From Colocasia esculenta (lineage: Eukaryota; Streptophyta; Magnoliopsida; Alismatales; Araceae), in the NCBI GenBank assembly GCA_014218235.1, contig CM024760.1, positions 139,143,245-139,207,244 on the forward strand: a stretch of 64,000 nt of DNA, given 5' to 3'. Within the stretch, counting starts at the first letter, position 1. Every line of letters begins with the position of its first letter. A model generated the notes under the pieces. It was not told the origin of the DNA. It saw nothing but the letters and a program-made list of their open reading frames with translations, and ran no database searches. Positions 46,991 through 58,804 of this stretch are shown here, in pieces. Position numbers and translations under genes: made by a program.

Positions 46991-47177
46991 TAGGTTATTC
47001 TTAAGTATAGGATGATCTAGGTTAACCTGCCTCGACTAGAGTCAATTATCCACCTATGTGAGTTGAGGTTAGAGCCAAGGGTAACTAGCTAAAATAAACT
47101 CACACACACACCAACTTAGTGCAATCATGATACCTTACATTAAAATTTCTCTTTTTGAAGGAACTTAACACATAGCA

Positions 47178-48509
47178 ATGGCAACAGAGCGTGCACAACT
47201 CCGTGACATGCAACAAACTATCTAGCAGCTCACTCAAGCTCTACTTCAGGCTGCTGGAGCTCGTGGAAACCAAGGAGCCGGAGATCTGCATAGGAATTTC
47301 TGCAACTTAAACCAGCCCCATTTTAGTGGGACTATTGATCCCAACGAGGCAGAAAACTGGATGAAGGAGGTAGAACGCATCTTCCGCATCATGCAATGCG
47401 CGGATGGTGATAAGTTACTACTGGCAACTTTTCAATTAGAAAGGGACGCCCGTGCATGGTGGGAGTCTGTGGAGGCCACCAGGGCCGATGCACAGTTCAC
47501 CTGGGCAGAATTCAAGGAGCATTTTAACTCCAAATACTTCTCTGAAAGGATCCAGGAGAGGAAGGCCTCCGAGTTCGCTGCACTGAAACAGAGGCACCTT
47601 ACGATTGCGGAGTATGAAGTGCAATTCTCCCGATTGGCCCGTTATGCCAATCATCTGGTCAACACAGAAAAGATGAAGGCGGGGAGATTTCTTAATGGAC
47701 TCAAGCCTTCATATATTACACAACTTGCTCCACTCGACATCCCGACTTATGCCGAGATGGTAAAGAAGGCACAGCTGCTGGAGGATGCGACCGACCTTAC
47801 CGATTGCATTAAGGGTAAACTAGACAAGAAGGAACCAGCATCGGGTTCCTCAAGCAAGCCCACAAATGACAAAAAATGGACGTTCAACATCACGGGAGGG
47901 CCAAATCAAAAAAGGAAGCTCAAGATACCTACTACCCCAAACACCGACAAGACCAAGTGCGAGCATTGTGACAAACCTAGTCATACTGCTGCTGAGTGCT
48001 GGAGAAAAGCGGGCGCTTGCCTACGCTGCGGGAATCGCAATCATCGCATTTCCGAGTGCCCTGTGCTGAAGGAGCAGGAGAAAGAGAAACGCCCTAATGG
48101 GCAAAAGAAGCCTGGCCGACTGCAAGCTGTCCAGGAAGTGGAGCCCACCGAGGAGGGTGGAATCGTAGAAGGTACCATTCAAGTTTTCTCTCTATCAGCA
48201 TTCGTTTTATTTGATACTGGAGCAACCCATTCATTTATATCTCAAAACTTTGCTGATACTGTGAATGCTAAACCTATATCCATGGGTTGTGAGTTCTCTG
48301 TCACAACGCCACTAGGGGAAAGGGAGAAACTGAACAAATATTTCCCATCTGCCGATGTAATGATCGGAGACCATAACCTAAAAGCCGACCTGGTATGTAT
48401 GCCCGTGGAAGGCTATGATGTAATTTTGGGAGCCGACTGGTTGTCCGCATATGGGGCAAGTGTCGACTGTAAGAAGGGAAGGTTACATTTGGTGACTTTC
48501 CTAAATTAA
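47178..48509 (+). pseudogene. Array E, copy 2 gag and protease
   Basis: Start at ATG 47178 (MATERAQL). A TAG at 47223 stands where copy 1 has CAG. From about 47361 the frame is open through the gag core, the two CCHC knuckles (CEHCDKPSHTAAEC, CLRCGNRNHRISEC) and the protease (FDTGATHSF; GYDVILGADWL). It ends at 48509 because one A is missing in the AAGAAGGGAAGG stretch (copy 1 has AAGAAAGGGAAGG). The natural polyprotein would continue into RT. Confidence 0.85.
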
Positions 48510-51500
48510 CATTCTCTGGGATTAGACATAAGAAACGGATGTCACTAGTCTCCGTTATAAAAGCCCACAACATGATGAGGAAAGGTTGTATTGCTTTCCT
48601 AGCCGCCGTAGTAGTGGAAATGAAGGGTTCCAAGATAGAAGATATACATATAGTATAGGACTACCTAGATGTATTCCCCAAAGACCTGCCAGGGATTCCC
48701 CCTGAACGAGATGTCAACTTCGCCATTGAGCTGATTCCTGGAGCTGCTCCCGTATCGCGTCAACCGTACCAGATGTCACTTGCCAAGCTAATGGAATTGA
48801 AGGCGCAACTGATGGAGCTACTAGAAAAGGGGTTCATCAGACCTAGTACTTCACCATGGGGAGCTCCTGTGCTATTCGTAAAGAAGAAAGATGGATCGAT
48901 GAGGCTGTGCATCGACTATCGACAACTCAATCAGCTTACCATCAAGAACAAATACCCATTGCCTAGGGTCAATGAACTATTCGACCAAACTTCTAGAGCG
49001 CAGTATTTCTCCAAAATCGATCTTCGATCTGGCTATCACCAAATGAGGATCAACGATGACGATATTTTCAAAATGGCTTTCAGGAGTAGGTATGGATATT
49101 ATGAATTCGTCGTTATGACTTTTGGTCTAACCAATGCTCCTGCAGCCTTTATGCAACTCATGAACAGCATATATCGGCCATACCTCGACAAGTTCGTGGT
49201 CGTCTTTATCGACGACATCCTCATGTACTCCAAGACCAAGGAGGAGCATGAAGAACACCTGAAGACAGCACTACAAGTTTTGCGAGACAACAAGCTGTAC
49301 GCAAAGCTTAGTAAGTGTGAATTCTGGCTCGAAGAAGTGTCCTTCTTGGGCCATGTCATCTCAAAGAACGGCATCTCCGTTGATCCCTCCAAAGTCGAAG
49401 CTGTACTCAACTGGGAGAGACCAACTAACGTCACCGAGATCAGAAGCTTCCTAGGACTGGCTGGCTACTACAGGTGGTTCATCAAGGACTTCTCAAGGAT
49501 CTCCGTTCCTCTCACACGTCTGACACGAAAGGAAAATCTATACTCCTGGAGTAAAGAGTGTGAGAAAAGTTTCCAAACTCTCAAAGACTGTCTTACCTCA
49601 GCACCTGTTCTCGCTCTGCCAATAGAGGGAGAAGGTTTCTCTGTCTTCACCGATGCCTCAGGAATTGGGCTAGAGTGTGTACTCATGCAAAAGGAGAAGG
49701 TCATCGCCTATTCTTCAAGACAACTGAAGACACATGAAGTCAACTACCCTGTACATTACCTCGAGCTAGCTGATGTGGTCTTCGCCTTGAAGATTTGGAG
49801 ACATTATCTATATGGCAAGCAATTCACTGTCTACTCAGACCATAAAAGTTTGAAGTATTTATTCTCTCAGAAGGAACTCAACATGAGACAAAGAAGATGG
49901 CTAGAATACCTAAAAGATTTCGACTTCAACATCCAATACCATCCAGGCAAGGGAAATGTCATGGCTGACGCTCTTAGTAGGAAGCCGATGGCATCTGTTG
50001 CGAGTCTAGTCCTTGGCGAGATGCAACTACTAGAACAATTCGCAAGGTTAGACTTAACCATTGAACATAGTGATGATCGAGTTTTGGTTACTAATATCAA
50101 GATTCAATCCGACTTGCTGGAAGAGATCAAAGCCCAACAAGACAATGATCCGTCCTTAGTCTGCATCAAGGAAACTCTAGCCGAAAGGCTAGACTTTGCT
50201 ATGACCGAAGATGGAAGGCTTGTCTTTCAAGGAAGGACATGTGTTCCCGACAATGAAGAATTGAAGAGAAAGCTAATGGATGAAGCCCACAAGACAAAGT
50301 ACACCATTCATCCTGGAGGTACCAAAATGTATCAAGACATGAAAAGAACGTTTTGGTGGCCGAACATGAAGAGAGAGGTAGTTGAGCATGCTGCTCACTG
50401 CCTTACTTGCCAACAAGTAAAAGCGGAACACTTGCGCCCTGAGGGTGTACTCAGACCACTTGATATTCCGGAATGGAATTGGGAAAGCATTGGCATGGAC
50501 TTCATCATGGGTTTACCCAAGACTTGTGGTGGGCTCGACGCCATATGGGTCATTGTGGACCGACTAACCAAATCCGCCCACTTTCTGCCTATAAAGAGTA
50601 AGTGGTCAGTGGAGGTACTAGCTGCCTTATATGTCAAAGAGATTGTAAGACTACATGGCATTCCATCATCTATTGTTTCGGATCGAGATCCGAGATTCAC
50701 ATCTCACTTTTGGAAAGGGCTGCAAGGTGCACTGGGTACTAAACTCAACTTTAGTACCGCATTCCATCCACAAACCGATGGGCAAACCGAAAGAACCAAC
50801 CAAATAGTGGAAGACATGTTGAGAGCTTGCACTATAGATTTTCAAGGTTATTGGAATGAGCACCTACCACTAATCGAGTTCGCCTATAACAACAGTTATC
50901 AGGCGAGCATTAAGATGGCACCATTCGAAGCGCTCTACGGAAGGAACTGTAGATCTCCTGCATGCTGGAATGAGGTTGGAGAACAACAATGGCTAGGCCC
51001 AGACATGGTGCAACGGACAACAAAGGACATTCAGGTAATCAGAGATCGGCTCAAGATTGCCCAATCCAGATAGGAGAGCTACACCGACAAAAGAAGGTGA
51101 GATCTGGAATTTCAAGTAGGTGATCATGTATTTCTAAAAGTGTCACCTACTCGCGGCATCCAAAGATTCGGTGTAAAGGGAAAGCTCAGCCCTAGATCCA
51201 TCAGTCCTTTTGAAGTACTTGAAAGGGTTGGAGTGGTTGCATATCGGCTAGCATTGCCACTGGATCTGTCGTGTGTACACAATGTGTTCCATGTTTCCAT
51301 GCTTAGGAAATATGTGTGCGACCCCACACACATCATTCGCCATGTGAAATTGGTATTGAACAAGGATGTGACATACGAAGAGAAGCCAGTCAAGATACTG
51401 GAACGGAAGGTAAAACAACTCAGAAATCGTCCCATTCACGTGGTAAAGGTCTTATGGAATAACCGCGGAGTGGAAGAAGCCACATGGGAACCAGAAGGAA

Positions 51501-51616
51501 TTATCAGACGCAACTACCCTGATCTATTCGGTAAGCCATTCTCTCCTGTTAGGTCATATGAATTTGGGAACCAAATTCTTTTAAGAGGGGGAGGATGTAA
51601 CAACCTGAATTTTTGA
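48510..51616 (+). pseudogene. Array E, copy 2 pol
   Basis: After the shift the frame holds a TAG at 48656 where copy 1 has CAG. From 48773 it is open through RT (FIDDILMYS), RNase H and integrase (GMDFIMGLP, VSDRDPRF, TDGQTERT) to 51073. There a TAG (CAG in copy 1) and, 27 bases on, a TGA at 51098 (CGA in copy 1) close it. The chromodomain-like tail continues in the same frame (KVLWNNRGVEEATWEPEG) and runs a few codons into LTR 3. The lesions are different from those of copy 1, so they arose after the duplication. Confidence 0.9.
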
Positions 51617-54558
51617 GAAAAATAAAAATTTAAATAATAAATTAAAAACTCAGCTAAAGGGATATTCAATGAAAAGAGTATTAAATAAAACCCATTAAAT
51701 GGAAAAGAGTAATGGGCTTTGCTTAATGGATCCTCTAGAACTTATTGGGTCAAAATATGAATTTACAAATAGGAAATAAAAAGAAAATACCCTAAATTCG
51801 GAGTCTTAATATCTCCTAAATAGAAAAGGATTCTTTAAGCATTAAAAGAGGTAATAAGAGTTGGAATTGGATTCCTAAACCTACCCCATATAGTCTAGCA
51901 CGAATTTAGATCCCATCCTAACCTAAATAGAGGTTGGAAAGCAAGAAAGGAATGTTGGAGTTAGGAAATCTCGTAATTAAGAGGAATTTGAGTAGTAGTA
52001 GGAATAGGAACTTGTTTTTATATAAATACACCTCTTAAACCCTCTTGGCCGACCCTAGCTCGTTGCCAAAGGTTGTTGGACGTGGAGAAGAGGCCAAGGA
52101 CGAGAGAATCTCGTGGGGAGAAGGAGTTCTTGGAGCTTCTTCCTCGTTCTTGGAAATTTTAACCCTAGAAGACAAAATGAGTCAAAGGTAGACATTCTCA
52201 CAAGCAAAACTAAATCAAATCCATCTATAGGTAGTTCCAATCACCAGGAACAAAAGCCCTCTTATTTCATAATTTTTCATCGAGCCAATCTTTTGTTCTT
52301 GATTTTAGAAGTTCTGCAAACATGTTAACTCCGAGTCATCATGTTTGAATCATATCTCCATGTACACTTGATCCCATGCTACGAAATTTTTACTATAGAC
52401 ACTTCATGTTGTTAGGGATCTTTTGCCCCTGAAAGCCCTAATTTTTGTTGAGCATGTTGCTCGAATTAAATCAATCTTGCTCTCTATATCATGTTCTATG
52501 TTACTCATTATTGATCATGCTCAAACCATGTTCAAACCATGCTCTCTCTCTAATTCCTATTTACTGGAAGTACTCTCGCATGTCTAGTTTCATTTGCTAC
52601 TAGTTTCATGATTTTTCATCGTGTATAAAATTAGTTATGATTTTCTAAACGACCCTGTATCAAAATCTGATATTTCTAGACCGCAATCCAAGACAGAGCA
52701 GAACTCTGTCAGACTCAGACCACAGACCTGAGAACGCGACGCCCTGACAGGTCGCATTCTCAAGCCCGTTGCGACGCTTTCATTGTCGCATTCTGAACGT
52801 GACAGTACTCTACGTTGCGTTCTAGACTTCTGTCCCGGTAGCCCTGTCGTGACCATTTTCAGGCCTTGTCGCGATCTGCCCTGACCCTGTCGCTACCCTT
52901 ATTGGCCTACGTCGCATTCATAGGATTTTGCATGAAAACTCATAAAATTTGTTACTCTCACTTTCAAAAATATTCTTACGCCTTTTTAACAGTCATACAC
53001 GCAGTAAAAACACCTGTTATAAAAGGAGCTATATTGAATGCTTTCAAATACATATTCACGACTTCTTTTCTATCTATGATTTCTCTTACACATGCACACA
53101 CATGAACCATGCATATATGGCTGAAATCTGGCATAAAATATCTCATAATGTATCTGGTATTTTATTGCAATAAAGTATATAAATTGCCCTATTTTAAAGG
53201 ACTTGTATTCGTTTCTTGTGTTGTTTATATACCGATATCGACGCTCCACTGTTCTAGAATTCCTCTAGAACGTTGAACACTTGTTTCTATATACACACTT
53301 TCTTGGCTTGGACGAACTCTCCGTCGGATACTCCTTCTGCCGGACTAGTGAGTCTTTGTTCAAGGCCTCCGTAAGTCTCCTTTGATCATGGATTCCCACA
53401 TGGTCGACGAGCCGGTTGTACCCTAACACCTATTACACCCTTTAGGGATCAATATGGTCCAAACGGCTATTAGAAGTTCGCTCTCATCTCGAATCACGCC
53501 GGACCTCTGGACCTGTGCTTAACATGGCCCGTGGTAAGGTCGTGAGTTCCACCTGACTGCCAACACCATGTGCGCGTGTTGTGCAACTGTTACTATCGCC
53601 TGTTTACTCAGAGAGTTACGTGCATTGTCCCTTAGCCCTCATCTATACTCTACTCGTTCATCTATTCACGTTCACTCTACTATCTCGTCTATTCATCTAG
53701 TACTCTCATCTATTCCTTGGTACTCTATTTGGCCATTAAATTGATTGTCTACGATAAAAACATGACTATGCTAGGCAACATTATAAGGGCCCGATCTGGT
53801 CCTTGGGAGGAGCACCTGCAAGGTTATAACTCGCGAGGGTCTAATGATCTGGGTGATGGCATACACCTAATGCATGAACACGCAAGATTTGATCTATGGA
53901 AATCAATTAATCAAACAGTCAATTATTGGTTTACTTGAATCTCGTGGTTGAAAGAATATCGACCAACACTTGCTATCGTGACTTGTGCACTGAAGTGTAA
54001 CTTTTCTTGTTATCTTGTTATACGGCCAATCCGATATCAAAGCTTGTCGTGCTATACTCTCGTGCATTGTGCTATTGTCCCTCGTTATCGTGTACCAGTA
54101 CTTTCTATATGTTTCTCGTTATTCTCTCTAGTTATCCTGCTTTATAAGATATTAATCACTTAAAGCATGCTTGATCATGAGATTTAAGTCCTACTGGGCG
54201 TTATCGCTCACCCTGCGTTATTTGTCGTTGTGTTCTCAGGTGAGACCGAGGATGAACCATACACTCAAGAGGACGGGAACGACCTGGAGTGATGTCTTGA
54301 GTACCCTAGCGTCCTATTGCTATATTTAGTGTTGTAGTAGTTAGGTTTGAAGTTTAGTCTTTTACTTTCTTTCAATGTAATTGGGACCTATAGTTTGGCT
54401 CTGATATTAGTGGTTGTAACTAGGCATTGGAATGTATTAATGAAATGAATTTGCTTTAGTATTATTCATTGTGCAAAGGTTTGATGTCTAGCACTCGCTC
54501 TATACCCGTTCACTTGCAACTGCCTTCGCGCTCCGATATTCCGCGTCTGGGCGTGACA
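51596..54558 (+). repeat. LTR 3 of array E (2963 bp)
   Basis: Starts TGTAACAACCTGAATTTTTGAG in parts TGTAACAACC and GAATTTTTGAG, ends GGGCGTGACA followed by the AACAC duplication. It is collinear with LTR 2 throughout, with the TATA box near 52018-52029 and the R/U5 block at about 54190-54250. It contains no gene; short frames repeat those of LTR 2. Confidence 0.9.
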
Positions 54559-54563
54559 AACAC

Positions 54564-56157
54564 ACTCGGTTGTCAGGGGTGTCACAATTGCTGAACTTGA
54601 AATCTGAATTTTTATATAAGTGATAATTGTTTTGATCATCTCCCCCTCATCATCAAGAGTCTGTTACCTCGAGATGAGAAGCTGCCTCCAAATTTTTTCG
54701 TGCCAAGAAGATGGTCAATGAGTTAGGGCTCGGATATGTGAAAATAGATGCATGTCCTAATCATTGTATGTTGTATCACAAAGAGGATGCAGATAAGGTA
54801 TCATGTTCTATTTGTCATCATGATAGGTTTAAACCTAAAAGAGGGGCCAATTCTAGGGGAAAGGATATACCTTATGTGTCATTGCGATATTTTCCCCTCA
54901 CACCCAGACTACAGCAGATGTATATGTCCTCAAAGACAACTTGACATATGAGGTGGCACGCAGAAAGAGTACGTCGTGACGAGGATATTATAACTCATCC
55001 TGTAGATGGCGAAGTTTGGTCTCCTTTCAACCATGCTCATCCTATCTTCTCAAGGAAGCCGCGTAATGTGAGGCTTGGGTTATGCACTAACGGATTCAAT
55101 CCATTTGGAGGTTTAGTGGCTTCCTACTCCAGTTGGCTAGTGTTCGTGACACCATACAACCTTCCTCCGAGCTTGTGCAAAAAGCGAGAGAATTTGTTCC
55201 CGTCTCTATTGATTCCTGGTCCTAAAAGTCCTACAAAAAATATAGACGTCTATCTTAGACCATTGATTGATGAATTGAAATTACTATGGACTGAGGGGGT
55301 CAACACTTATGATGTATCTAGAAAGCAAAATTTCACCATGAGGGCAGCATTGATGTGGATGATAAGTGATTTCCCTGCATATGGAATGCTATCTGGTTGG
55401 AGCACACATGGGAGGCTAGCATGTCCTTACTATATGGATAATACCAAATCATTTGTACTCAAACATGGTGGGAAGTCATGCTGATTTGATTGCCATCGAT
55501 AGTTTTTAGCAGCTGATCACCCTTTCAGAAGACAAAAAGATGCATTCCTAAAGAACAAAATTGAACGAGATGAAGTTATATTCAAGAGGTCGAAGTTGCT
55601 CGGTCATCATATGGCAGCACGTGTATAAAATTTGCCATATATCACACAACTAATGAGCAGTACATGACACCTTTAAAATTTTGTGAAGGAGCACAACTGG
55701 GTAAAGAGAAGTATTTTCTGAGAGCTACCTTATTGGTCAACTGTTCTTGTGCGGCATAATTTAGATGTGATGCATATTGAGGAGAATGTCTTTGATAATG
55801 TGTTCAACACCATTATGGACATAAAAGGTAAAACAAAGGACAACATAAATGCACGTTTGCACTTGTCCATGATTTGTAAATGTTCAGATTTAGAACTTGT
55901 TGAAGTAAATGGGAAACAAATTAAACCAAAAGCAGTTTATGTGCCTAGAGGTGGACAAGTAAAGGAAGTGTGCCAGTGGCTGAAACAATCGAGATTTCCT
56001 TACGGTTATATGTCTAATATTGCTCGTTGTGTCAACGTCACTGAGGGAAAAATATATGGAATGAAGAGTCATAATTGCCATGTGTTCATTCAAAGGTTGC
56101 TACCTATTGCATTTCGTGACATGTTTTCAAAGCCTCTATGGGGAGCATTGTCTGAGT
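54564..56157 (+). pseudogene. CACTA transposase, 3' part (Tnp2 / Transposase_21, DUF4218 start)
   Basis: Continues the frame cut at 37522 (TRLSGVSQLLNLKSEF). Then come two shifts near 54605 and 54694, and the Tnp2 core: MVNELGLGYVKIDACPN, CSICHHDRFKP, MRWHAERVRRDEDIITHPVDGE, NPFGGLVASYSSWLVFVTPYNLPP, MRAALMWMISDFPAYGMLSGWSTHGRLACPYC-type block (here PYYMDN). MHIEENVFDNVFNTIMDIKGK follows, with LLPIAFRDMFSKPLWGALSEL at the end as the start of the DUF4218-like region. Stops at 54942 (TGA), 55482 (TGA where Trp TGG fits) and about 55510 (TAG where Gln fits). It is cut at 56158 by the Athila LTR; the rest lies beyond the window. Confidence 0.85.
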
Positions 56158-57752
56158 TGTAAGACCCGGCCTTCTTAGGCCCTTGGCCCCGTCCTCAGGG
56201 TCGCGACGAGCACCCTGGTCGTGACATGGTTGCACCAGAGGAGCCTGCCGCAACAGGCTTCGGGTCGCGACGTGCCCGGCCGTCGCGTTCTGGTCGCGAC
56301 GGAGGTAGTTGTTTGATAATATCACAATTATCATGAATAATCATGCCATTTTGATAACTAATACTTGATAAACTCATATGATTTCTATTATCATGAACGT
56401 TAATTGATTAAATTCAATTATGTGTTGTATTTGCAGGTTAATGGGCCATTTTATGAAGTGCTTAACGGGGCAATGAATCAAGCAATCCAACAGGGGCAAA
56501 TCTGGCATATACAAAAAGTTACAAAACCCTAGCCACATTCCTTCTTCTTTCTCTCTCTTCTTTCTATTTTTTAAATATTTTCTTCCTATTTTAAAACCTC
56601 TCTTTTAGAGAGAGAGCTCTCTATTTAAAAAGCCCCCCTTCTCTCTCTTTCATTTTTTATTCCTCTTTCCCCCGCAGCTCTCTCTTCAACTTTCTCTCCC
56701 TCTTTTCTCTCCCTCTTTCCTCCGCACGCAACCCCCCTCCTCCTCTCTTCTTCTCTCTCCTTTTCTTCTTCCTCTCTTCCTCTTCCTCTCTCCCTCGGTT
56801 TCTCTCTCTTCAGACGCAGAAGCAGCGCAGCAGCAGCCCAGCGCCCGGCCGCCTGCCCGCGCGCCCCGCCTGCGCCGCACGCCCGAGCGTGCCCGCCCGC
56901 GCGCGCCCAGCGCGTCCCGCGCCCCGCCACCCTGCACGCCCTGCCGCGCCCACGTCCGCGCGCCCCACGCACCCTGCCCTGCGCGCCCGCCCGGCCGCCC
57001 CGCTTGGCCCGCACGCGCCCGGCCACCGCTGCCCTCTCCCCTCTCTACGTGCATGCATGCACGTAGAGAGGCCCGCGCCGCGCCGCCTCTCTCTCCTCTA
57101 TCGCTCTCTCTTCTCTCTTCTCTCTCTCTCTCTCTCTTCTCTCTCCTCCCTCTCCTCGCCTCTCTCTCACGCTTCTCTCTCTCTCTCCTCTCTCCTCTAT
57201 CTCCCGCGCTCTCCTCTCCTCTCTCTTTTTCTCTTTCCTCTCTTCTCTCTATCCTCTCTCTCCTCTCTCTCCTCTCGCCGCCTCTCTCTCTCTTTCTCTT
57301 TTCTCTCTCTCTATTTTCTCTCTACTTCATCTCTCTCTCTCTCGTTCTGTTTCTCTCTAGGTTATTTGTTTTAGTTGAGTTTTGTACTGTGTTAGACTAT
57401 CACATTTATGTAATAATGTTAGTTGTTATTTGATGCTTTGTTCTCTCTCTTTCTACTCTCTTATTCTCTCTATCACTTTCTTTTAATGTTATTTAACTTA
57501 GATTCAATTAGTCTCATTAAATAATTAGTTTATCCTATCTCTCTCCTTAATTTAGATCTATTCAGTGCAACTTAGTATTAATGTCATCACTCTATTTTCC
57601 TAACTAAAAACCCAACGTTTTCAACTCTAAAATCTCGTTCCCTGTGGATTCGACTCGGCTCTCACCACTTAACTATTGTTAACATCTTTAGTGTAGGCCG
57701 ATAATTTTGAGATTGTTAGTCACGTTTGTAACGACGCATTCGTGGGCTATCA
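56158..57752 (+). repeat. 5' LTR of element F (1595 bp)
   Basis: Starts TGTAAGACCCGGCC, ends GGGCTATCA. The first 150 bp hold three GTCGCGAC motifs (56200, 56264, 56293). A TATTTAAA box lies at about 56622-56629. A CT-rich tract, a very GC-rich segment (56815-57030), a 32-bp palindrome (57040-57071) and a second CT-rich tract (57085-57360) follow. Frames on both strands here (Arg/Ala/Gly-rich or Ser/Leu-rich) are compositional. Confidence 0.8.
57040..57071. repeat. Perfect 32-bp palindrome with CATGCATG core
   Basis: The half-sites are CCTCTCTACGTGCATG and CATGCACGTAGAGAGG as read outward from the centre overlap; the core is GCATGCATGC flanked by TACGTG/CACGTA. It contains RY (CATGCATG) and ACGTG motifs. 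Confidence 0.85.
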
Positions 57753-57757
57753 ATTTT

Positions 57758-57775
57758 TGGCGCCGTTGCCGGGGA
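57758..57775 (+). other. Primer binding site, Asp-tRNA type (element F)
   Basis: TGGCGCCGTTGCCGGGGA, the hallmark primer site of Athila/Tat-like elements, five bases after the LTR end. Confidence 0.95.
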
Positions 57776-58804
57776 ATTAGATTTTTAGTTTTGATAATCT
57801 TGGTGTTATTTGTATATATTCATGCTAACATTTTCTCTTTTTTTTTTGTAGGTATCAAATAAAAGAGAAAATTCCGAAAATTGCATGAAAAATCAAAAAA
57901 AAAAGGGATAAGTGAGGTGAGTTTCCTTCTCTCACTCTTTCCATTTGTTTTCATTTCCAAAAGAACGAGGGATTGCGTTGGAGGTAAGTACCATTAAAAT
58001 CCTCTTGATTTAGTTTCCTTTTCTTAGTTTCCATGTTTAGTTGAATTTAAAAAAAAAAAAAAACAAAATCAAAATCTAAAAAAATCAATCACTTGAATCC
58101 AATCAAAGATGTCATGTCAAGATTAGAAACCTTCCATCTTTAGGACATGCATCATTTAGATTTCCATCTTTAGGTAATTTATTTTTTGAAAAGTTTCCTT
58201 TTTTGTCGAAGATTGCGGGAGGCAAGGTAAGTATCTCAATCTTTTAGAAAGCATGATCATGCATTGCCATGCTTGCATAGAACCCCTTGCTTGATTTTGT
58301 GGTGTGCACTTCATTTCTAAAATATTTTAAGGGCAGTTTCCTTAACAAGATAAGGTGGGGATTTGATCACCCTTCCTTAGCCCACAAACCACAATCTCCT
58401 GCATCTTTTGCATTCCCAAGCCCTAATAAAAGTCAGTAAACATTGGCCTTAGGGTTCACACTGAGGTGTAGGTCCACTTGGGCCCACTAATTGGTTTTGG
58501 AAACTGGTGTCTAAGGCTAGAGGTTAAAAGGCAACGCCTAAGCGGGAAAGTGGTTCTCTAATTAGGTCCCTACGAAAGTAGGGGGAGCCTCCCACTACCC
58601 CACCTCTTACCTGGCCAGTGGATATACCTAATAGTGGACTTAAGTTGGTCTATGGCCACTTTGTGAGAAATCTCACTTTCAAGTCTAAGATCTCTAGGTC
58701 AAATAGGGTATTTGTTGAAACTTGTTTGTCTTTGTTAAAAAAAAAATCTAAAATTAAAAAAAATAAAAAAAAATTCTCTCTCTTCTCTCAGTCGGTCCTA
58801 ATGC
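57776..58804 (+). other. Leader of element F, no gene seen
   Basis: Untranslated region of about 1 kb between primer site and gag with A-runs (58047-58060, 58737-58770), a T-run followed by TTTTGTAGGTATC near 57845 that looks like a splice acceptor, and a CCCACTACCCCACC stretch. No ORF with a recognizable product. Confidence 0.6.

Larger units (their letters stand above)
37523..54558 (+). mobile_element. Tandem chromovirus E: LTR-internal-LTR-internal-LTR
   Basis: One insertion of 17,036 bp with a perfect 5-bp target duplication AACAC (37518-37522 and 54559-54563). Inside are three LTRs (37523-39409 truncated, 44008-46971, 51596-54558) and two internal regions (39410-44007, 46972-51595). LTR 2 and LTR 3 are 2964 and 2963 bp. 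A single outer duplication with three LTRs points to unequal recombination between LTRs of sister copies after insertion, or insertion of a concatemer. It is the same family as the inverted fragment at 34-1921. Confidence 0.9.

Noticed and set aside
56625..57433. Arg/Ala/Gly-rich and Ser/Leu-rich frames in the Athila LTR
   Set aside because: Composition artefacts of a GC-rich block and CT tracts; no start context or domain.
57845..58600. A spliced 5' leader intron in the Athila element
   Set aside because: A TTTTGTAGGT acceptor-like site exists but no convincing matched donor was found; left as leader.
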